From: Microbacterium sp. Leaf151
GTDB taxonomy: Bacteria > Actinomycetota > Actinomycetes > Actinomycetales > Microbacteriaceae
Length of the DNA stretch: 64,000 bases
Assembly: GCF_001424225.1 (NCBI RefSeq)
Contig: NZ_LMOR01000004.1
Location: 62,001-126,000 of the forward strand
Reading direction: 5' to 3'
Shown here one piece after another: positions 51,817 to 62,175 of this stretch (position 1 is its first letter; each line of letters opens with the position of its first letter). Position numbers and translations under genes: made by a program. A model generated the notes under the pieces. The model did no database searches. It had not been told where the DNA came from and was given only the letters and a program-made list of their open reading frames with translations.

Positions 51817-53241
51817 ACGAACGAGAACATCGCCGCCCCGACGGCCACGTCCGGCTCGGCAGCAAAGCTCGCCCGCACCCTCGGCCTCTGGTCGATCGTG
51901 GGTCTCGGCCTCGGTTACATGACCCCGACCGTCGTGTTCGACACCTTCGGCCTCGTCGCCGACGAGACGAACAACGTCGTCCCCGCGGCCTACGCGGTGG
52001 CCCTCATCGTGCTCGCCTTCACCGCCGTGAGCTACGGCAAGATGGTCCGGGTCGTTCCGAGCGCGGGCTCCGCCTACACCTACGCTCGGGAGTCCATCCA
52101 CCCCGGCGTCGGCTTCGTCGTCGGGTGGACCGCTCTCACGGACTACCTGCTGCTCCCCATGGTCAACGCGCTGATCCTGCGCAGCTACATGGAAGCGCTC
52201 TTCCCCGACGTCCCCGGGTGGCTCTGGGTCGTCGTCTTCACCGCGGGCGTCACCGGCGTCATCTATCTGACGATGCGCGGCACCTCGAACATCAACATGA
52301 TCCTGCTTGTCTTCTCCATCGTCGTCATGACGGTGTTCGTCGTCATGGTGGTGGTGCAGCTCGTGGGCGGAGCGGGCGCGGGGACGCCCGTCTCGCTCGC
52401 GCCCTTCGTCCACGACGACGTGCAGTTCGGCGCCGTCCTGGCGGGCGCCACGATCGTGTGCTTCTCGTTCATCGGCTTCGACGCAGTGTCGATGTACTCC
52501 GAAGAAGCCAAGACGCCCAAGATCATGCCCCGCGCGATTCTCCTCACGCTCGTTGCCGGAGGTGTCATCTTCCTCATCGCGGCATACGTCACGCAGCTGC
52601 GCTTCCCCGACGCGTCGGCGTTCCCGACCGAGGCGATCGAGAACAGCACCCTGCCCGAGATCGGCGTCCAGGTCGGCGGGCCGGTGCTGCAGGCTGTGCT
52701 GACGGCTGCCGGATTCGCTGCGACCCTGGCGTCGTGGCTCGCCTCTCACGCGTCGGTCTCGCGGATGCTGATGGTGATGGGGCGCAACAACGTGCTGCCC
52801 CGCCGCATCTTCGGCTTCGTCAACCCCAAGACGCACACCCCGACGATCTCGATCGTGATCGTGGGCCTCGTCAGCCTGCTCGCGATCTCGTTCACCCTCG
52901 AGCAGATCGCGGCGTACATCAACTACGGCGCGCTCGTGGCCTTCACCTTCGTGAACGTCTCGGTGATCGCGTGGTTCGCCGTCCGCAGGGGGCTGCGCAA
53001 GACCCCGGGCGACATCTTCCGCTACATCGTGATGCCGGGCATCGGCGTGCTCCTCACGGGCCTGCTGTGGGTCAACCTCGACGCGCACGCCCTCATCGGC
53101 GGTCTCATCTGGACCAGCCTCGGCGTGGTGTACCTCGTCATCCTCACGCGCGGCTTCCGCCGCCCGATCGCCTCGTTCGACGAGAACCAGCCGGTGACCG
53201 GTGTCAACAAGACGGTGTCGGGCCCGCGCTCCGACCTGTGA
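51817..53241 (+). CDS. APC family amino acid/amine permease (start codon ACG, or start lost)
   Basis: A 474-residue transporter with about 12 membrane segments. It begins LARTLGLWSIVGLGLGYMTPTVVFDTFG, has the GFDAVSMYSEEAKTPKIMPRAILLTL segment typical of APC family proteins, and ends with a short cytoplasmic tail. The conserved start (NENIAAPTATSGSAAK) is preceded by AGGAGG at 51807-51812 and, 4 bases later, by ACG at 51817-51819, where ATG would be expected. No ATG, GTG or TTG occurs in frame between the ribosome site and the first membrane segment. It may use a rare ACG start, be inactive, or reflect a base error. Likely co-functions with the Lrp-aminotransferase pair. Confidence 0.85.
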   Translation, partial: TNENIAAPTATSGSAAKLARTLGLWSIVGLGLGYMTPTVVFDTFGLVADETNNVVPAAYAVALIVLAFTAVSYGKMVRVVPSAGSAYTYARESIHPGVGFVVGWTALTDYLLLPMVNALILRSYMEALFPDVPGWLWVVVFTAGVTGVIYLTMRGTSNINMILLVFSIVVMTVFVVMVVVQLVGGAGAGTPVSLAPFVHDDVQFGAVLAGATIVCFSFIGFDAVSMYSEEAKTPKIMPRAILLTLVAGGVIFLIAAYVTQLRFPDASAFPTEAIENSTLPEIGVQVGGPVLQAVLTAAGFAATLASWLASHASVSRMLMVMGRNNVLPRRIFGFVNPKTHTPTISIVIVGLVSLLAISFTLEQIAAYINYGALVAFTFVNVSVIAWFAVRRGLRKTPGDIFRYIVMPGIGVLLTGLLWVNLDAHALIGGLIWTSLGVVYLVILTRGFRRPIASFDENQPVTGVNKTVSGPRSDL

Positions 53242-53417
53242 CCCGCGCCGGGGGCGTGGCGCCGGCGACCGGATGTCACGCCTCCGGCGCTCCCGCGCGA
53301 GTCGCCGCCGGCGCGGTCGTCACGCGCCCGCACTCCTCCGGACGTCTCCACCCGGGCAGGGCCCCGGCGACCGGATGCCACTCGCCGCGGCCCCGCCGGA
53401 GTCCCCGCGACGGCCTC
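53242..53417. repeat. Direct repeat in the gap between the permease and subtilisin genes
   Basis: CCGGCGACCGGATG(T/C)CAC occurs at 53262-53279 and 53364-53381, 102 bases apart, between convergent genes. No strong terminator hairpin was found. Confidence 0.55.
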
Positions 53418-54983
53418 TCAGCCCGGCGCGCTCGCGGTCACCGGATCCATGGCGACCAGCGCCCCCGACGGCATCCGCGCCGTACCGGTGATGAGCACCG
53501 TGTACGCGTGCCCCGGCTGCCGGTCGGTGAAGACGGTCGACGAGCGTGAGCCCGAGACGGTGACCGGGTACTCCCGCCCCGTGGTCGTGTCGGTGACGGT
53601 GAGCGCGAACGAGGTGAACGAACCGATGTCGTTGGTGGCCCACGTGATGGCGAGACCGGCGGCGTCCGTGGAGACCGTGAGCGAGGCGATGCGGGGAATG
53701 CCGGCAATGGCGGCCACGAGGTCGGGCGTGCCGGCGGGGAGGCCTGAGATGTGCCCCGTCGCGGCAGCGGTGGTGAGTTCCTGCTGCACCTCCGCCGTCG
53801 CCCACGTGGGGTGGAGCTGAAGCAGTCGGGCGGCAAGTCCCGCGACGTGGGGAGACGCCATCGAGGTGCCGCTGATGGTGTTGGTCGTCGAGCCGATCCA
53901 CGTCGAGGTGATGTCGGAGCCCGGGGCGAGGATGTCGACGCACGAGCCGAAGTTGCTGTACCAGGCGAGAGCCCGCTCCGTGTCGAACGCTCCCACGGTC
54001 AGAGGTGCGGGAGCGCTCGCCGGGGAGACGTTGCACGCGTCCTGCGCCTCGTTGCCCGCGGCGACGACGACGACGAACCCCGCCTCGACGAGGTCGGTGG
54101 CGAATTCGTCGACCAGGCTGATCTGGGGACTTCCCAGGCTCATGTTCACCACCGACTGCGCGGAGTCGTTGTTCTGCTCGATCCAGAGCATCCCGTACAG
54201 CACGTCGATGATCGATCCCGTGCGGCCGCACCCCAGCACGCGGACCGGCACGATCCGCACGTCCTTCGCGACCCCGTAGGTGGTGCTGCCGATCGTGCCG
54301 GCGACGTGGGTGCCGTGACCGTTGCAGTCCTCGGTGCCGCGACCGTCGCCGACCTCGTCGTGACCGGCGGCGACATCCACGCGACCGCCGAAGTCGGGAT
54401 GGTCGGACTGCACCCCGCTGTCGACCACGAACGCGGTGACCCCCGCACCGGTCGAGTCGTACAGGTAGGCGTTGTCGCCGACGGCGCTCGAGTTGTCGAC
54501 CGCGTCCAGCCCCCACGAAGGAACCGGCGTCTGGGCCTGGTCGGCGGAGACAAGGTCGTTCGGGATGACCGTGGCTTCGGGAAGCGCGTCACGCACCGCG
54601 GCGACGTCGGTCTCGCGGACGGCGGCGTACGCCACGTCATCGAGCGTGCGGGGGCTCACCACCGTGACACCGGGGAGGGACTGCAACTGCTCGAGCCGGT
54701 CGGCGGGGACCGCGACGAGGTCGTACGACAGTTTGATCCGCAGGCGCTCCTCGTCGGTGGCATCCGCGGGGATGCCGAGGGGTGCCGACCAGGCTTCCGT
54801 CGGCGCGGGGCTCGGTGTCGCGGGGGCGGGCTGCGCCGCACGTACCTCGGAGGTCGGGACCGACCGCGTGTCGTCGACGATCGGACGGATCGCGGAGCCC
54901 ACGCCGGCGACGACGAGCAGCACACCGAGGAGGCCGAGCGCCCCCCACCGGCGCCTGTGGGTGGGTCGGTGACGCTGCGACAC
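53418..54983 (-). CDS. Secreted S8 (subtilisin-like) serine protease
   Basis: A 521-residue exported protease. N-terminal signal or anchor (about 11-31), a propeptide-like region (about 80-150), and a catalytic domain with D188 (FVVDSGVQSDHPDFGG), H223 (CNGHGTHVAGTIG), N311 (AAGNEAQDACN) and S374 (SGTSMASPHVAGLAA). Paired cysteines at about 220/252 and 317/348 suggest disulfides. A fibronectin-III-like domain covers about 430-520. GTG start at 54981-54983 with AAGGAG upstream. It starts 20 bases after the stop of an exported four-repeat protein and is presumably co-transcribed with it. Confidence 0.92.
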   Translation of the reverse strand: MSQRHRPTHRRRWGALGLLGVLLVVAGVGSAIRPIVDDTRSVPTSEVRAAQPAPATPSPAPTEAWSAPLGIPADATDEERLRIKLSYDLVAVPADRLEQLQSLPGVTVVSPRTLDDVAYAAVRETDVAAVRDALPEATVIPNDLVSADQAQTPVPSWGLDAVDNSSAVGDNAYLYDSTGAGVTAFVVDSGVQSDHPDFGGRVDVAAGHDEVGDGRGTEDCNGHGTHVAGTIGSTTYGVAKDVRIVPVRVLGCGRTGSIIDVLYGMLWIEQNNDSAQSVVNMSLGSPQISLVDEFATDLVEAGFVVVVAAGNEAQDACNVSPASAPAPLTVGAFDTERALAWYSNFGSCVDILAPGSDITSTWIGSTTNTISGTSMASPHVAGLAARLLQLHPTWATAEVQQELTTAAATGHISGLPAGTPDLVAAIAGIPRIASLTVSTDAAGLAITWATNDIGSFTSFALTVTDTTTGREYPVTVSGSRSSTVFTDRQPGHAYTVLITGTARMPSGALVAMDPVTASAPG

Positions 54984-55003
54984 GGGGTCTCCTTCTGGTT
55001 CGT

Positions 55004-56380
55004 TCAGCACGACGCCACCGCCGAGGCGAGGGGCACGACGACGCGCGTGGCCCCGCGCGATGCGGGTGATGGGGCCCCGACGGCGGTGACCTCGGAGGCG
55101 ACGAGTCCGACCCCGTCCTGGTAGATGTCGGATCCCACGCGGAACAGGTCGGCACCCAACGGAGTCGCCCCCGACGGGACGCCGCGGGCCGCCCGCACGA
55201 CGTTTCCCGACACCATGAGCAGCGCGGCATCCCCCGTCGCCCGGACGACCGGCAGCAGTCGTTCGCCGGCGAAGAACGGGTTGGGGGTGAGTGCGCCCCA
55301 CGCGGAGATCCCGGATGCCACCACCCCCGTGCCGAACGAGGAGGAGCCGTCCCAGCTGACGCGGTGGATCGCGCCCGCGGCGAAGAACAGGTCGTCGGCG
55401 AGGGGTGTCGCACCCGCTGGCGGGCCGCCGGCGGATCCGAACTCGAACGCCGTCCGGGTGTCGCCGTCGGGCAGGCGCAGGAGCCGCGGCGAGCCGTCGG
55501 TCGCGCGATACGGCAGATACGAGCGCCCCGCGGCATCGGCGTCGTGATCGACGAGCTGGCCGCAGAGGTCGACGTCGGACGCGACGAGACCGCCCGCACG
55601 GTGAAGCGCGGAGCCGGAGAGGAACAGGTCCGCGGCGACCGGTGCCGCTCCCGACGGGACGCCCGCGACAGCGGTGACCGCGCCGGAGACGGTGTCGAAG
55701 ACCGCCGCGCTGCCGTCGACGCGCCGCAGCGGCAGCAGGAACGCGGTGGCATCGCCGACCGCGGGCGCGAGGGCCCCGACGGCGTCGATCCCGGTCGCGA
55801 CGGCGCCCACGCCCGCGCGGTACAGCACGCCCGACGACAGGTACAGGTCGAGGGCGACGGGCGACGCGCCGACCGGCACGAGGGAGGCGTCGGCGAGCCC
55901 CCGCGGCGATGACAGCAGGCGCGCATCGAACGACGTCAGCGTCGCCGTCGCCCCCGTCGCCCCTGAGGTGGTGGCCGCGATGGTCCCGACCGCGCCGCCC
56001 GCGGGAACGTGGACCGAGCCGCACGGGGCGGAGCCGTCGGCCCCGGTCAGGATCGTCGCGGTGACGGCGCCGCCGTCGAAGGTGTATCCCCCGGCCAGCT
56101 GCAGCGTCACGCTCGCTCCGGCGATGGCGTCGACGCCGTCGGAGAGACGCACGACGACGTCGGTGAAGACGCCGCAGGCGACGCCGGCGTACGACGTCGA
56201 CGAGAACGACAGCACGGGACCCGAGACGGCTGCCGCCGGCGACGCCGAGATGAGAGCAATCGCCGGAACCGCCCACGCGGCGGCGTGGAGGACCGCGCGA
56301 CGACCGGGAGCCGCGTGCGGGACCGCGCGATGACCGGACACGGTGGCATCCCGGTGCGAGGGATCAGAGGGGTGGGACAC
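55004..56380 (-). CDS. Exported protein with an Ig-like domain and four internal repeats
   Basis: A 458-residue protein not recognised as a named family. A signal peptide with a twin-arginine (GRRAVLHAAAWAVPAIALISASPAAA, about 26-51) is followed by a beta-rich Ig-like domain (about 54-155) with two cysteines (C69, C120). Four repeats of about 60-80 residues then begin near 168, 240, 318 and 399; each starts with a G-x-P-x-GA-x-P(V/L)-x-x-DL(F/Y) motif and contains a later VAS/VAT(G/S) element and usually LLP. The last two residues are Ser-Cys. Start: GTG at 56378-56380 with AAAGGA upstream. It precedes the subtilisin gene. Confidence 0.75.
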   Translation of the reverse strand: MSHPSDPSHRDATVSGHRAVPHAAPGRRAVLHAAAWAVPAIALISASPAAAVSGPVLSFSSTSYAGVACGVFTDVVVRLSDGVDAIAGASVTLQLAGGYTFDGGAVTATILTGADGSAPCGSVHVPAGGAVGTIAATTSGATGATATLTSFDARLLSSPRGLADASLVPVGASPVALDLYLSSGVLYRAGVGAVATGIDAVGALAPAVGDATAFLLPLRRVDGSAAVFDTVSGAVTAVAGVPSGAAPVAADLFLSGSALHRAGGLVASDVDLCGQLVDHDADAAGRSYLPYRATDGSPRLLRLPDGDTRTAFEFGSAGGPPAGATPLADDLFFAAGAIHRVSWDGSSSFGTGVVASGISAWGALTPNPFFAGERLLPVVRATGDAALLMVSGNVVRAARGVPSGATPLGADLFRVGSDIYQDGVGLVASEVTAVGAPSPASRGATRVVVPLASAVASC

Positions 56381-56642
56381 GGGTGGCGGTCCTTTCTGTG
56401 CCGACCGCACCGGGTGCGGGGCGGGGCGGACGACGTCGCCGCGAGCATGCCCCACCGTCGGCGCAGTGCCCTCGCTCGTCGGACCGCGCGAGACGGGGTG
56501 AGGGCGGAGGAGGTGGCACCCTGTCCCGAGTCGGCGGGCTTCCCGCGCCCCGGCCACCGATACCCGCGCCGTCGTCCGATTCACCCGCCCCCTCGCCCGC
56601 CATGCGCGCGCCTCTCGAATCGTGGCCGCACGGGCCCCCCGG

Positions 56643-56648
56643 TAGACT
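56643..56648 (+). promoter_or_regulatory. -10 hexamer of a probable leaderless promoter (jetA)
   Basis: TAGACT ends 7 bases before the GTG at 56656; no ribosome site lies between. It would drive the whole jetABC operon. Confidence 0.5.
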
Positions 56649-56655
56649 CCTCTCA

Positions 56656-58131
56656 GTGACCCGCACCCGCGCCGAAGCCGCCTACCTGCGCTCGATCACG
56701 GCGTTCAAGAACCCCACGCTCGATCTGCTGCACGGTCGGTTCGCCCCCTTCGTCGTGGCCGTGCTCTCCGTGGTGTTCTCACCCGACAGATCCGCCGTGG
56801 CCGTCGCCGACGCGCACGTCGAGGTCGCCGGGGCCATCGACGAGCTGCGCGCCGCCGGTCTCGACACCGACGACGACCGTCGCATCCCCGCCGGTTCCGC
56901 GCGGGAGATCTGCCGCGGATGGGTGCGGGTGGGCTGGTTGGGCCTGCAGATCGAGGACGACGTCGAGGTGTACCGCCTGTCAGCGCACGCCGTGGGGGCT
57001 CTCGAGATCGCCGGTCGCGCGGGCGGCGGTCGGGCCCGCGTGTCGGGCTCTCGCGTGCGCACGCTGCTCGAGGCGGTCGAGCGGCTCGCCCGCGACGCCG
57101 AGAGCGACCCCGACCGTCGTCGCGAGATGCTGCTCGCGGAGCGGGAAGCCATCGACGCCGAGCTCGCCGCGCTGAACGAGGGTGTCGTCGAACCGCTCGA
57201 CGACGAGCACCTCCTGGAGGAGGCCGAGAACGTCATCCATCTCGCCCGCGAGCTCCCGGCCGACTTCTCGCGCGTGGCCGAATCGATCGCCGCCATGCAG
57301 CGCGATGTCGTCGCGGAGCTCCGCCGCGACGTGCGCCCCACGGGCGAGGTGCTGCGCGAATACCTCGAACGCGGCCGTCAGGTGATGCAGGCCACCCCCG
57401 AGGGCCGGGCGTTCCAGGGGGCGCTGCGCCTGATCGGCGATCCGGAGCACATCGACGACCTGACCGACCAGCTGCACGCCGTGCTCACCCAGCCCTTCTC
57501 GCGGCTGATGACCCCCGACCAGCGGGGCGAATTGGATGCCATCGCCCGTCGTGTCGAGGCGGGGGTGCAGGAGGTGCTCACCGCCCAGCGGCGCGCCTCG
57601 CACGTCATCACCGCGCAGGTGCGCACGCACGACCCCATCCGCGACCGCCAGGTCGACGACCTGCTGCGCGGAGTCATGGCGGGGCTTCACCGCTGGAGCC
57701 AGACGCGCGTACCCGGACGCGTGGAGCCCGTACGCACCCTGCCGCTCGCCGACATCGGGCATCTCCGGCAGTCGCTCAGCGACGTCCGTCCGAGCGGTGC
57801 ACCCGAGCCCCTGGCATCCGAGGATCCCGATGCGGAGTTCGCCGGCGTCGACACCCGCGCCTGGGGCGGACCGCACTACGCCGAACTCGAGGCGTACGTC
57901 GCCACCCTCGGCCGGGGCTTCGACCTGGCGACCGCGTTCGCCGGTGCCGATGCCGGCACCCGCCGCCCGGTCGACCTGGTGGGCCTCCTCGAGATCATGC
58001 ACCGCGGCGGCCTGACCGAGACGGACGACGTCTCGATCGTCGAGGCCGTGCGCCCCGACGGCACGACGCGGCGCTTCGCGTTCGGGGCGGTCAGAGCAGA
58101 GAACCTCAGAGAAACGGATGCCGATGACTGA
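56656..58131 (+). CDS. jetA: Wadjet/Mks kleisin-like subunit JetA (MksF, DUF3375)
   Basis: A 491-residue DUF3375 protein. It begins [41 protein letters not shown], the family start, then a winged-helix-like region, long helical segments ([38 protein letters not shown]) and [20 protein letters not shown]. In Wadjet type I / MksBEF complexes this is the kleisin that bridges the SMC heads. GTG at 56656 is chosen by the conserved start and the TAGACT box. Its end overlaps jetB. Confidence 0.88.
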   Translation: MTRTRAEAAYLRSITAFKNPTLDLLHGRFAPFVVAVLSVVFSPDRSAVAVADAHVEVAGAIDELRAAGLDTDDDRRIPAGSAREICRGWVRVGWLGLQIEDDVEVYRLSAHAVGALEIAGRAGGGRARVSGSRVRTLLEAVERLARDAESDPDRRREMLLAEREAIDAELAALNEGVVEPLDDEHLLEEAENVIHLARELPADFSRVAESIAAMQRDVVAELRRDVRPTGEVLREYLERGRQVMQATPEGRAFQGALRLIGDPEHIDDLTDQLHAVLTQPFSRLMTPDQRGELDAIARRVEAGVQEVLTAQRRASHVITAQVRTHDPIRDRQVDDLLRGVMAGLHRWSQTRVPGRVEPVRTLPLADIGHLRQSLSDVRPSGAPEPLASEDPDAEFAGVDTRAWGGPHYAELEAYVATLGRGFDLATAFAGADAGTRRPVDLVGLLEIMHRGGLTETDDVSIVEAVRPDGTTRRFAFGAVRAENLRETDADD

Positions 58132-58831
58132 CGTGGACCTTCGAACACCCGAAACCGACTCCCCGGTGTTCATCGCCCCCGTCGCGATGGAGAACGACCC
58201 CGACGCGCTGTTCGCCGGCGACCGCGGCATCCTGGATGCCGAGGTGCGGCGCGTGCTCGTGCGCATTCTGCAGCGCCGATTCCTGCTCGCTGAGAACTCC
58301 CCCGCCGAGTGGAAGCTGCTGATCGAGCACCAGCAGAGGATCGAGTCGCGTCTGAACGACCTGTTCGTGCGTCTCGTGGTGGATCACTCCCGGGGCGTGG
58401 CGTACAAGGAGCAGGTCCGCAGCGACGAACTCGACGTGCCGATCCTGTTGAAGGACGAGGCGTATTCGCGCGCCGAGACGCTGGTGCTCGTCTACCTGCG
58501 CACGGTGTTCCAACGCGAGACCACGGCCGGTACCGCCTCGGCCCGCGTCGACGTCGAAGAGGTCGAGCAGACCGTGCTGACCTACTTCGCCGAGAGCGAC
58601 GGCACCCGCGCCAGCCAGCAGCGTGCCGTGCGCACCGCGATCGCGCGCCTGGACCGCGAGGGCATCGTCGAGGAGGAGTCCGAGGGCCGCTACCGCATCG
58701 GCCCCCTGATCGAAGTCGTGCTGAGCGCCGAGACGCTCCGCGAGCTCCAGCAGTGGCTCGACGAACAGACACAGGGCTCGCCCGTCGAGGTCCCGGCATC
58801 CGAGACTCCCGGGAAGGATCTCCTCTCATGA
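58118..58831 (+). CDS. jetB: Wadjet/Mks KITE-like subunit JetB (MksE, DUF4194)
   Basis: A 237-residue DUF4194 protein with two winged-helix-like halves: [59 protein letters not shown], then [23 protein letters not shown], and the C-terminal [42 protein letters not shown] subunits bind the kleisin. ATG at 58118 (alternative 58124) overlaps the end of jetA; the stop overlaps the jetC ATG (ATGA), so all three subunits are translationally linked. Confidence 0.88.
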   Translation: MPMTDVDLRTPETDSPVFIAPVAMENDPDALFAGDRGILDAEVRRVLVRILQRRFLLAENSPAEWKLLIEHQQRIESRLNDLFVRLVVDHSRGVAYKEQVRSDELDVPILLKDEAYSRAETLVLVYLRTVFQRETTAGTASARVDVEEVEQTVLTYFAESDGTRASQQRAVRTAIARLDREGIVEEESEGRYRIGPLIEVVLSAETLRELQQWLDEQTQGSPVEVPASETPGKDLLS

Positions 58832-61800
58832 CCATGCTCGACACGCTCTTCGGGCTGATCCCCGCCGCGTCCCGCGGGCAGCAGTGGGTAGCCGAAGACC
58901 TGCAGTTGGTGAACTGGGGCGGCTACGACGGCACGCACCGCGTGCGCTTCGCGCCGACGGCGACGCTGCTGTGCGGCGGATCGGGATCGGGCAAGTCGAC
59001 GCTCATGGACGCGTACGTGGCGTTGATGATGCCCCACACGACCCCCTTCAACGGCGCGTCGAACGGCGCGGTGGTGGGGCGCCCTCGCGGGCAAGAACAG
59101 CGCAACATCCTGTCGTACGGCCGCGGCAAGCTCGACGAGTCGCGCACCGACGAGGGCACGAAGGTGCGGGTGCTGCGCGGCGACGGAGTCGACACGTGGA
59201 CGGCGATCGCGATGACGTGGGCCGACCACGACGGCGCCCGGTTCACGGCGGTGCGGGCGTGGTACATCCCGGCCTCGGCGCGCACCCTCGACGACGCCGT
59301 CAAAGTGCGGGCGACCGTGCACGGAGTGTTCGACCTGCGGGCGCTGGAGCCGGCCGCGCGCACCCATCTGTCGGATGCCGCGGTGCGGGCGACGGGCTTG
59401 GACACGCTCCCGACCGACCGCGAGTTCTCGGCGCGGCTGCACGCGGTGCTGGGCATCGGCGCAGCGGGGTCGGGGGCGAAGGCGATGAGCCTGCTCGCCC
59501 GCATCCAGGCCGGGCAGCAGATCACCACCGTCGACGACCTCTACAAGCGCATGGTGCTCGAAGAACCCGAGACCCTCGCTGTCGCCGACGCCGTCGTGTC
59601 GCACTTCGACGGGCTCGAGTCCACGCGCACGCGCATGCTCGAGGCACGGCAGCAGGTGCGGGCCCTGCAACCGATCCGCGCGATGAGGACGCGTATCGAC
59701 GAGGCCGCGGAGCGCCTCCGCCTCATCGACGCGCTCGGACGCTTCGGCGACCCCGCGTCGCGCGCGTCGCTCTGGCGCGCGCGGCGACGGGTCGACCTGC
59801 TCGGCTCCGTCGAGGCGGAACTCCGCGTCCGCACGCACTCCACCGACGCTCTCGTGCGCGAACGACAGGGGCTGGCGGATGCGGCCGAGGCCGAACGCGA
59901 GGGACTCGGCGACGTGCTGCGCGCAGCCGGCGGCGACCGGCTCGACGCCGCCCAGCGGGAGCTTCGCGGACTCGAGCGTCGCCTGGCGGGGATGGAACGC
60001 GATCGCGAGCGGTTCGAGGCGGCGTTGGCGGTGCTCTCGGTCGAGGTGACAACCGAGAAGCAGTTCGCCGCGGTGGAGGACGACGCGCGGCGCACCCTCG
60101 CGGACGCGGATGCCAAGACCGCCGTCCGCGAGGCTTTCGTCGCGGCCAGCGGCACCCACACCGACCTGCGCCAGAAGCTCGCCGCGCTCGAAGCCGAGCA
60201 CCGCCGCACCCAGACGCGCGACGACAACATCCCGCAGCGCCTGCACGAGGCGCGCGAGGCTCTGGCCGCGGCAGCCGGTCTCACCGCCGCCGAGCTGCCC
60301 TTCGTCGCCGAGCTCGTCGACGTCCGCACCGAGTACGAGCCGTGGCGCGGGGCGTTCACGCTGGCCCTCGGTGGCTTCGCGACGACGCTGCTGGTGGATG
60401 CCGCGCACCTGGCATCCTTCCGGTCCGCGATCGACGGCGTGCGACTGTCGGAACGTCTGCGGTTCGAGGGGGTGTCGACGGGGCTCCCCGAGCGCACCGG
60501 CCTCGACCCCGCGACGCTGCCCGGACGCCTGGAGTACCGCCGCTCCCCCTTCACCGGCTGGCTGCAGGACCGGCTCGAGCAGCAGTTCGCGTTCCTGTGC
60601 GTTGATTCCTCCGCTGAGCTGGCCGCCCACCGCCTCGCGCTGACCGTGTCGGGGCAGACGAGTCAGGGTTCGCGCGGCGCGCACGGCGGATCGACCCGCC
60701 AGAGCGTGCTCGGATTCTCCTCCCGTGTGCGCCTGTCCGAGCTCGGCGAGCAGATCGTCGCGGTACGTCGCGACCTCGCCACGGCGAAGGCCGCGGTCGA
60801 GACGGCGGCCGCAGCCCTCGATGCGTTCGACGCACGGCGCAGCGCCTTCGAGAAGATCGTCGATCTCTCGTGGGACCAGGTCGACGTGGCATCCGTTCAA
60901 CGCGATCTGGACCGCTGGAACGAGACGATCGTCGAGATCACGGCCGGCAACCCCCGCATCGCCGAGCTGCAGGAACAGATCTCGGGTACCCGCGCCCGCG
61001 CCGCGCGGCTGCGCGAAGAGATCGGCGGAGCCAAGACCGAGCAGCAGGCGCTCGCCGCGCGGTGGGCCGAGATCACGGATGATGTGGATGCCGCGCAGAT
61101 CCTGCTCGAACGTGCGGACGATGCGGGAGTCGCCCTCTCGGACGACGAGCACGCCTATCTCGACAGCCTCTTCGTGGCGCCGGGCGCGTCCGATGCCACG
61201 CCGTCGCAGCTGCTGGCACGGTTCGACGCGGCCCTCGAATCCGCATCGAAGCGTCTGCTCGAGGAGCAACGGGCGGCGCAGGAGACCTGGGCCGACCAGC
61301 GCGAGAGCCTGCGACGGACGTTGACGGCGTTCATCGACCGGTGGCCGAGTCCCAACCTGCTCGCCGATCCCGACGAGTCGCTCGGCGACTTCGAGCGGAT
61401 CCTCGCCGACCTCGAGGCCAGCGGCCTGCATGAACTCGAGGCGGAGTGGCGGGATTCGCTGCTGCGGCTGTCGGGCAACGACCTCACGAACCTCGACTCC
61501 GCGCTGACGCGGGCCATGCGTGAGATCCGCGAGCGCATCGCCCCGATCAACGACATCATGCAGGACCTGCCGTTCTACGACGACGCGCACCGTCTGCAGA
61601 TCGTGCCGCGCGAGAGCCAGTCGGAGGTGCGTCGACGGTTCCGACGGGAGCTGCGCGATGTGCGTGCCGCGATCGACGCGGCAGGGTCCGACGAGGAACG
61701 CGAGGCCGTGTACGCACGGATGGCCCGGCTCATCGATCGCATCCGCCCGACGGCGCCGGACTTCGCCGACCTCGTCGACGTGCGCAACCACGTGCGGGTG

Positions 61801-62175
61801 AGCGCCGAGCGCTTCCGCGCCGAGACCGGTGAGCACGTCGCCCTGTACGACCACATCGGCGAGAAGTCGGGTGGTGAATCGCAAGAGCTCATCGCGTTCA
61901 TCGTCGGCGCAGCACTCCGGTATCAGCTCGGGGATGCCGGAGCCGAGCGCCCTCGCTACGCGCCGGTGTTCCTGGACGAGGCGCTCATCAAAGCCGACGC
62001 GCACTTCACCAAGCGCGCGATCGGTGCGTGGCGGGGGCTCGGTTTCCAGCTCGTCATCGGCGCACCGAACGACAAGTACAGCGCGATCGAACCGCACGTG
62101 GACGTCGAGTACGACATCTTGAAGGACACGCGGGGGCGCTCGTGGGCGAAGGCGAAGGTGGGGGTCGCGGGCTGA
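58828..62175 (+). CDS. jetC: Wadjet/Mks SMC-like ATPase JetC (MksB)
   Basis: An 1115-residue SMC/Rad50-like ATPase. Walker A is GGSGSGKST (50-58), preceded by [21 protein letters not shown]. Two long coiled-coil regions (about 280-480 and 680-900) flank a hinge-like region around TALGLGF-type strands (about 520-600). The C-terminal signature motif KSGGESQ (1013-1019), Walker B FLDEA (D1050, E1051) and a final [16 protein letters not shown]-loop/switch region are intact. In Wadjet the complex extrudes DNA loops and recognises small circular DNA. ATG overlaps jetB. No jetD follows in the window. Confidence 0.92.
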   Translation: MTMLDTLFGLIPAASRGQQWVAEDLQLVNWGGYDGTHRVRFAPTATLLCGGSGSGKSTLMDAYVALMMPHTTPFNGASNGAVVGRPRGQEQRNILSYGRGKLDESRTDEGTKVRVLRGDGVDTWTAIAMTWADHDGARFTAVRAWYIPASARTLDDAVKVRATVHGVFDLRALEPAARTHLSDAAVRATGLDTLPTDREFSARLHAVLGIGAAGSGAKAMSLLARIQAGQQITTVDDLYKRMVLEEPETLAVADAVVSHFDGLESTRTRMLEARQQVRALQPIRAMRTRIDEAAERLRLIDALGRFGDPASRASLWRARRRVDLLGSVEAELRVRTHSTDALVRERQGLADAAEAEREGLGDVLRAAGGDRLDAAQRELRGLERRLAGMERDRERFEAALAVLSVEVTTEKQFAAVEDDARRTLADADAKTAVREAFVAASGTHTDLRQKLAALEAEHRRTQTRDDNIPQRLHEAREALAAAAGLTAAELPFVAELVDVRTEYEPWRGAFTLALGGFATTLLVDAAHLASFRSAIDGVRLSERLRFEGVSTGLPERTGLDPATLPGRLEYRRSPFTGWLQDRLEQQFAFLCVDSSAELAAHRLALTVSGQTSQGSRGAHGGSTRQSVLGFSSRVRLSELGEQIVAVRRDLATAKAAVETAAAALDAFDARRSAFEKIVDLSWDQVDVASVQRDLDRWNETIVEITAGNPRIAELQEQISGTRARAARLREEIGGAKTEQQALAARWAEITDDVDAAQILLERADDAGVALSDDEHAYLDSLFVAPGASDATPSQLLARFDAALESASKRLLEEQRAAQETWADQRESLRRTLTAFIDRWPSPNLLADPDESLGDFERILADLEASGLHELEAEWRDSLLRLSGNDLTNLDSALTRAMREIRERIAPINDIMQDLPFYDDAHRLQIVPRESQSEVRRRFRRELRDVRAAIDAAGSDEEREAVYARMARLIDRIRPTAPDFADLVDVRNHVRVSAERFRAETGEHVALYDHIGEKSGGESQELIAFIVGAALRYQLGDAGAERPRYAPVFLDEALIKADAHFTKRAIGAWRGLGFQLVIGAPNDKYSAIEPHVDVEYDILKDTRGRSWAKAKVGVAG

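Noticed and set aside
56405-56419. Operator palindrome CCGCACC-G-GGTGCGG upstream of the exported repeat protein
   Set aside because: Such GC palindromes are frequent by chance here and no promoter box aligns with it.
58690-62097. Minus-strand frame of about 1135 codons
   Set aside because: Antisense to jetC, which has intact ATPase motifs.
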